A stretch of DNA of 64,000 bases, taken from Moduliflexus sp964602655. GTDB lineage: Bacteria; Moduliflexota; Moduliflexia; Moduliflexales; Moduliflexaceae. Positions 59,500 through 64,000 of the stretch are shown piece after piece (the stretch's first letter is position 1; every line of letters starts with the position of its first letter). Made by a program: the position numbers and the translations under genes. The stretch covers positions 62,001-126,000 of the forward strand of contig CAZRSF010000002.1 in the NCBI GenBank assembly GCA_964602655.1. Direction: 5' to 3'. The notes beneath the pieces were generated by a model that saw only the letters and a list, made by a program, of their open reading frames with translations, was not told the DNA's origin and did not search any database.

Positions 59500-61884
59500 A
59501 TGGCAATAGAACATCACGATCCTGATACGATACTCGATAATCTCGATAATATGGATGCGATTCCGCGGGAATTAGCAATTTTGCCGTTGAAGGGGACGGT
59601 TATTTATCCCGGCCTGGCCGTGCCGCTGATTATCGGACGCGACCGCTCGATCCGGCTGATTGACGATGCGCTCGGCGGCGAGAAAATCATTGGAGTGGTC
59701 ACGCAGAAAGACCCGAAAGTGCAAGACCCCGCGCCGGAAGAAATGTATGAGATCGGGACTGCCGTCTCGATTCTGAAAATGGTCAAGGTCAGCGAACGCG
59801 ATATTCGCGTCGTCGTGCAAGGGATTGCCCGCATCAAAATCGAGAGCTTTCTGACCAATGATCCCTACTATATCGCGCGCGTCGCGCAAATTGAAGAAGA
59901 CTATACGGAAGGCATCACGATTGACGCATTAAGCGCCAATATCAAAGAGGTCTTCCACAAAGTTGTCGAACTTTCGCCCCAGGTTCCGTCGGAGATCATG
60001 ACAATGATCGTCAATCTCAAAAATCCGGGGATGTTGGCGGATTTTGTGGTGTCGAGCCTGAATATCCCGGCGGAAGAAAAACAAGAGGTGCTGCAAATTA
60101 TCGGCATCCCGACGAGGCTGAATCGCGTGCTGGAAATCCTGAACCGCGAATTGGAAGTGTTGGAATTGGGGCAAAAAATCCAGTCGCAGGTCAAAGAAGG
60201 CATTGATAAAAATCAGCGGGAATACTATCTGCGCGAGCAGCTCAAGGCGATTCAGCAGGAACTCGGCGATGAGGACGAGTTGAACGAATCCGACGAATTG
60301 AAAGAACGCCTGGAGAAAGCGAAGCTGCCGGAAGAAGCGGATAAAGCGGCGCGCAAAGAATTGGAACGGCTGAAACGGATGCACCCATCGTCGGCTGAAT
60401 ATACGGTTTCGCGCACCTATTTCGATTGGATTTTGGATCTGCCGTGGAACGAGGCGACCGAAGACAATTTGAAGATTGTCGAAGCGCACAAAATTTTGAA
60501 TGAAGACCATTATAATTTGGAAAAGGTCAAAAAGCGCATTTTGGAATATCTCGCGGTGCGGCAGTTGAAAAAGGATATGAAAGGGCCGATTCTCTGCTTC
60601 GTCGGGCCTCCCGGCGTGGGAAAAACGTCGTTAGGTCGTTCGATTGCCCGCGCGCTTGGCCGCAAATTCGTCCGCATTTCGCTTGGCGGCGTCCATGATG
60701 AAGCCGAAATTCGCGGCCATCGCCGCACATATATCGGTGCGCTGCCGGGGCGCATTATTCAAGGCATCAAAAAAGCGGGGTCGAATAATCCGCTGTTTAT
60801 GCTGGATGAAGTTGACAAACTCGGCTCGGATTTTCGCGGCGATCCGTCGTCGGCGCTGCTGGAAGTGCTTGACCCGGAGCAGAATTTTTCGTTCTCGGAT
60901 CATTATCTGGAAGTCGCGTTCGACCTGTCGAAAGTGATGTTCATCGCCACAGCCAACGTGCTGCAAACGATTCCGCCCGCGCTGCAAGATCGCATGGAGA
61001 TCCTGGAATTGCCGGGTTATACGGAAGAAGAAAAGCTGCTGATTGCCAGAGATTTTTTGATTCCGAAACAGTTGGAAGAGCATGGTTTGAAGGTGGAACA
61101 ACTGCAATACACGGAGAATGCGATGAAATTGGTCGTCGGTTCATACACGCGCGAAGCCGGCGTCAGGAATCTGGAACGCCAGATCGCGTCGGTCTGCCGC
61201 GGCGTGGCGAAAGAAATCGTGGAAGGCAGCTTGCAAACGGTGGAATTCACCGCCGAACTCGCGCATAAATATCTCGGCCCGGTAAAGTTTTTCCCGGAAG
61301 TCGCTGAACGGACGGTCGAGCCGGGCGTGGCGACCGGATTGGCGTGGACGCCGACCGGCGGCGATATTATTTTCGTCGAAGCCACGATCATGCCGGGTAA
61401 AAAGACGCTGACGCTGACCGGGCAGTTGGGCGACGTTATGAAAGAATCGGCGCAGGCCGCGCTGTCGTATGTCCGCGCCAAATACAAAGAACTCGGCGTG
61501 GAGCAGGATTTCTACGAAAACGGCGACATTCATATCCATATTCCGGCGGGCGCGATTCCGAAAGATGGCCCGTCGGCGGGCGTGACGATGTTTACCGCGT
61601 TAACCTCGCTGTTGACGCATCGTCCGATTCGCAACGACATCGCCATGACCGGCGAAATCACGCTGCGCGGCGCAGTGCTGCCGGTGGGCGGCATCAAAGA
61701 AAAAGTGCTGGCGGCTCGCCGCGCGGGGATTCATACCGTGATTCTGCCCAAGAAGAACGAAAAAGATTTGGAAGAAGTGCCGGAAAACGCCAAAAAAGAC
61801 CTGAATTTTCTCTTCGTGCAGCGCATGGACGAAATCATTCCGCTTGCGCTGACCGAGCCGGTTATGGCGGACAACCGGCATTAA
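59500..61884 (+). CDS. lon: ATP-dependent Lon protease
   Basis: A 794-residue LonA protein with an N-terminal LAN domain, a coiled middle, AAA+ Walker A GPPGVGKTS and Walker B FMLDEVDKLG. The protease dyad is Ser692 in KDGPSAGV and Lys735 in GGIKEKVLAA. The 43-residue spacing equals that of E. coli Lon. It degrades damaged proteins and many antitoxins, which is relevant because the window carries several TA modules. Confidence 0.98.
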   Translation: MAIEHHDPDTILDNLDNMDAIPRELAILPLKGTVIYPGLAVPLIIGRDRSIRLIDDALGGEKIIGVVTQKDPKVQDPAPEEMYEIGTAVSILKMVKVSERDIRVVVQGIARIKIESFLTNDPYYIARVAQIEEDYTEGITIDALSANIKEVFHKVVELSPQVPSEIMTMIVNLKNPGMLADFVVSSLNIPAEEKQEVLQIIGIPTRLNRVLEILNRELEVLELGQKIQSQVKEGIDKNQREYYLREQLKAIQQELGDEDELNESDELKERLEKAKLPEEADKAARKELERLKRMHPSSAEYTVSRTYFDWILDLPWNEATEDNLKIVEAHKILNEDHYNLEKVKKRILEYLAVRQLKKDMKGPILCFVGPPGVGKTSLGRSIARALGRKFVRISLGGVHDEAEIRGHRRTYIGALPGRIIQGIKKAGSNNPLFMLDEVDKLGSDFRGDPSSALLEVLDPEQNFSFSDHYLEVAFDLSKVMFIATANVLQTIPPALQDRMEILELPGYTEEEKLLIARDFLIPKQLEEHGLKVEQLQYTENAMKLVVGSYTREAGVRNLERQIASVCRGVAKEIVEGSLQTVEFTAELAHKYLGPVKFFPEVAERTVEPGVATGLAWTPTGGDIIFVEATIMPGKKTLTLTGQLGDVMKESAQAALSYVRAKYKELGVEQDFYENGDIHIHIPAGAIPKDGPSAGVTMFTALTSLLTHRPIRNDIAMTGEITLRGAVLPVGGIKEKVLAARRAGIHTVILPKKNEKDLEEVPENAKKDLNFLFVQRMDEIIPLALTEPVMADNRH

Positions 61885-61922
61885 TGCCATCGAATCATGC
61901 GATAAAAGGGAGGAACATTTTT

Positions 61923-62465
61923 ATGGTCGTAACGGAAAATACAATTACATTTACACTCGTTGATATTGTTCGTGGAAGAAATTCTCAAGAAATTCAAATT
62001 GCTGAAGGGACAAATTTGTTCAGTTATTTGCATGAATATTTTCATGAAATCGGTATTGATCCTAACATATTCCTTGTGTTCGCAAATCAGCAACGTGTTG
62101 ATGATACGTATGTTATCAAGCCGATGGATGTGATCTCTGTTTCCCCAAGTAAGGCAGGCGGAGGCTATTCAGCGATAAATCGTTTGCCAACATTTACCCT
62201 GCACGCTGAGGAATTCAAGTTGGTTCGAACGATTCGACGAATCGGCGGATCGCATAAAGAACAGGAAGCGTTGATTGAACGCTTGATTCAGGAAATCGAG
62301 ACGCTGCTCGCGCAACAAACGCCTAAAAAGCCTATAAAATGGTTACAGAAGGGGAAACGCACCGGTTTGCCTCCATTTCAGCCGGTGACGCCTGAACCCG
62401 GTTCTCCGTCAGCGTCCGACATTATCATCGCGCAACGTGATCGTTTATCTGTGGGGCAAACATGA
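61923..62465 (+). CDS. ThiS/MoaD-like beta-grasp protein with antitoxin-like tail
   Basis: 180 residues from ATG 61923 (GGGAGGAAC upstream). Residues 1-81 have the ThiS/ubiquitin-like layout: beta strands TITFTLVDIV and EIQIAEG, a helix NLFSYLHEYFHEI, strands IFLVFANQQRV and YVIKPMDVISVSP, then SKAGGG. In sulfur carriers such a Gly-Gly is the C-terminus; here 99 residues follow, with a helix (KEQEALIERLIQEIETLLAQQ) like a small antitoxin. The first part is AT-rich, the second more GC-rich, so it may be a fusion. It overlaps the PIN gene by four bases. Confidence 0.6.
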   Translation: MVVTENTITFTLVDIVRGRNSQEIQIAEGTNLFSYLHEYFHEIGIDPNIFLVFANQQRVDDTYVIKPMDVISVSPSKAGGGYSAINRLPTFTLHAEEFKLVRTIRRIGGSHKEQEALIERLIQEIETLLAQQTPKKPIKWLQKGKRTGLPPFQPVTPEPGSPSASDIIIAQRDRLSVGQT

Positions 62466-62926
62466 ACGGGTTCATAGATTCTTCGGCGTTGGTAAAAGTA
62501 TTTGTCAATGAGCCGGGAACGTCTGTTATTCAGCCATTTGTTCTTGAAGCGTTCGACGACAATTCCAATGTTTTTCTCATGACGTCGGCGATCACAAAAG
62601 CGGAAATTATGGCCGCATTTGCCGCGTTACGCCGCGGGCGCAATCTCTCGCAGCGCCAATTCGAAGAAGCAGTGGCACGCTTCAAGGAACGCTGGCAAGA
62701 GTTCTCAGTACCTGAAGTCAGCGCCGAATTAATCGATCTTTCAGGAGAACTCGGCTTACAGAACAAGCTGAAAGGGGCTGATGCGTTCCAACTTGCGTCT
62801 GCGCTTGAAGTGGATACGGACATGTTCATCTCGACAGACAATGCTCTGAATGCAGCGGCGGCAGCGCATGGATTGGCTGTCTGGAATCCGATGCTTGAAT
62901 CGCAGCCAAAAACGAAGCAAAACTGA
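62462..62926 (+). CDS. PIN-domain toxin (VapC-like)
   Basis: This 154-residue protein begins FIDSSALVKVFVNEPG, the PIN first acidic motif. It also has KAEIMAAFAALRR with Glu, KGADAFQLASAL with Asp, and FISTDNALNAAAAAHG at the end. It is a likely Mg-dependent RNase toxin. It overlaps the upstream ThiS-like gene (ATGA at 62462), which therefore should contain the antitoxin. Confidence 0.88.
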   Translation: MNGFIDSSALVKVFVNEPGTSVIQPFVLEAFDDNSNVFLMTSAITKAEIMAAFAALRRGRNLSQRQFEEAVARFKERWQEFSVPEVSAELIDLSGELGLQNKLKGADAFQLASALEVDTDMFISTDNALNAAAAAHGLAVWNPMLESQPKTKQN

Positions 62927-63034
62927 ATGGTGTAGGAATGGGAACATGTTTAGAACCGACGAATAATCCGAAACATTCTGGCAGCAAGTCGCGCCGCTGA
63001 TCCCTGCGCAGCAGCGCGACCAGCGCCGAAAATT

Positions 63035-63420
63035 TCACGGTAACGCAGGCGGGACGATAACCGCTACGATTGGCGCGGGAGCCTTCATCAATTCTATCGC
63101 GCACGCTTCGGCAACACCTTGCTCTGGTTTCGTCTCGCCGGAGATGGTCGCCCACCCCTGTTTTTCGATATACGTATTTCTGTCCCAGGACTTGGCGGCT
63201 TTCAATTCGTTGTACTTCAACACTTTCTCCGGATCCTCATTAAACCTGGCAAGACACATTGGCGTCAGGCGTTTGACGACAGCCTCACGAGCCATTGTCT
63301 GTGCGAGTTTCTCGGCCGTGCTGCTCCTCATCCATCCGCCCCATCGAAAGCCGATCACCATTGTCAGCGCAATACATGCCAGACACGACCAGAAAAGGAG
63401 CGCTTTCGTCGGTTGCGCAT
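63035..63420 (-). pseudogene. Conserved hypothetical membrane-anchored protein, probable frameshift near the start
   Basis: The minus-strand frame from ATG 63361 reads VIGFRWGGWMRSSTAEKLAQ and CLARFNEDPEKV, then WATISG; this looks like a widespread small conserved family. Upstream codons in the same frame give a transmembrane segment (LLFWSCLACIALTMVIGF) but no start before a TGA. ATG 63420 in the next frame gives MRNRRKR, a fitting N-terminus, so one base change between 63395 and 63415 would restore a normal protein of about 128 residues. The mutation could be real or a sequencing error. Confidence 0.6.
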
Positions 63421-63601
63421 TCTGTCACTGTTGCCCTAAGCTCCCCTTCTCGCGCTTATTTTGTGGATTATACCCGGTATCTTGTTCCATGATTTTTCCT
63501 CCGAAAGCTAATTGTTGTGCGACATGAGTTATCACAAACCTCATCAATGAGTTCCTGATTTTATGATATGCACAGAACAAGCCACGCCGCGATGACATGC
63601 G

Positions 63602-63907
63602 CTAACGTATGATATTGATTGTGGTTATGCCGCTTGATGCGGGATCGCGCCTACAGAATGGGCGACGAATGTTTGCCAGAAATGACAAAAAATTGGAATA
63701 AAATATCTGATAACTCGTTGAAAAGACAGGAGAAAGAAGACGATTGCCAATCATGACAACATTGCCAGAATGAACAAACAGCTCCACCATCCGGTATTTT
63801 TCGATTTTTCGGTAGAGCGTACGTAACGGAAGTCCCAAGCTTTTGGCGGCGGTCGCAATATTCCCGACATGCCGCTCCTCTCCCGTGTGGGGACTCTTTT
63901 CAAGTAT
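63602..63907 (-). pseudogene. Remnant of NtrC-family Fis-type HTH
   Basis: The minus-strand frame contains HVGNIATAAKSLGLPLRTLYRKIEKY, in two pieces of the Fis-type helix-turn-helix that ends sigma-54 activators. No upstream coding for the AAA domain is intact: the frame meets a stop at 63908-63910, and the sequence to 64000 has stops in all three frames. A tail of about 50 residues follows the HTH and is not family-like. It looks decayed or truncated; no function is expected. Confidence 0.5.
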
Positions 63908-64000
63908 TTATTTCAAAACTGTCCGAAGTATTGTCCCTTCAATCTGAGGAAAATTGCAATTGCTTGCCGTCGGTCAATAAGGTGGAGATTTCTTCCGATT

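Noticed and set aside
63602..63838. Stand-alone small regulator with HTH
   Set aside because: Only the end of an NtrC-type HTH is intact, with stops upstream and an unrelated tail.
1..64000. tRNA, rRNA or complete insertion sequence
   Set aside because: No cloverleaf-like gene with a TTCRANNY arm, rRNA or transposase was recognised by eye; a covariance search would be needed to exclude small RNAs.

Overview
The window (about 50% G+C, two 10-N scaffold gaps) looks like chromosomal DNA from an uncultured, probably anaerobic bacterium. Three things suggest this: a gene set derived from [FeFe]-hydrogenase, several NTPase/repeat proteins with toxin-antitoxin (TA) modules, and very many short intergenic palindromes. 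That mix recalls filamentous candidate lineages such as the KSB3/Moduliflexota group. This placement is a guess from gene style, not from any marker gene. I recognised no rRNA, tRNA, CRISPR array or complete insertion sequence.

Layout. 1-11.6 kb: an alpha-galactoside uptake and hydrolysis locus, with a family-5 (peptide-type) ABC importer lacking one ATPase gene, two GH4 glycosidases, a GH36 alpha-galactosidase and two small membrane proteins. 11.7-19.3 kb: a TerB-like gene, then a translationally coupled trio made of a sigma-like protein with a duplicated Cys4 motif, a zf-HC2 (anti-sigma-like) protein and a STAND NTPase with 14 WD40 repeats. A RelE-type TA module follows, bracketed by two copies of the STAND gene's 3' end. 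19.4-21.4 kb: an AT-rich orphan gene, an Rpn-family nuclease and NikR. 21.7-28.9 kb: RluD, then a CheW protein carrying NuoE-like repeats, a NuoF homologue that has lost its cofactor motifs, and a HydA homologue with intact FeS relay clusters but a mutated H-cluster motif; then a sugar-nucleotide epimerase. 29-34 kb: small TA-like genes, an AAA/TPR ATPase, and two TA modules each followed by a copy of that ATPase gene's 3' end. 34-42.2 kb: a fold-type-II PLP enzyme and three large coiled-coil proteins, two with TPRs and one membrane-anchored. 42.3-44 kb: trpC and trpF. 44-50 kb (mainly minus strand): a methyltransferase, a fused MFS/spermidine synthase, a GAF sensor lacking the kinase histidine, and a zinc-ribbon protein. 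50.4-55 kb: a lipoprotein, folC and an NMT1/SsuABC-type importer. 55-59 kb: a nested palindrome region, a lipoprotein, a DUF559 nuclease-like protein, a YgiT zinc finger with an EAD-like fragment, and an exported TPR protein. 59.2-64 kb: lon with a clear sigma-70 promoter and a hairpin-rich leader, a ThiS-like fusion next to VapC, and two decayed genes.

Most unusual: (1) the CheW/NuoE-NuoF-HydA-like cluster at 22.7-27.9 kb looks like a hydrogenase complex converted to a non-catalytic, probably sensory role linked to chemotaxis-type signalling. (2) At two unrelated NTPase genes, TA cassettes are inserted at the 3' end and flanked by 60-140 bp duplications of that 3' end. (3) The STAND protein may carry a Lon-like protease domain as its N-terminal effector. 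(4) At least five families of intergenic palindromes recur through the window.
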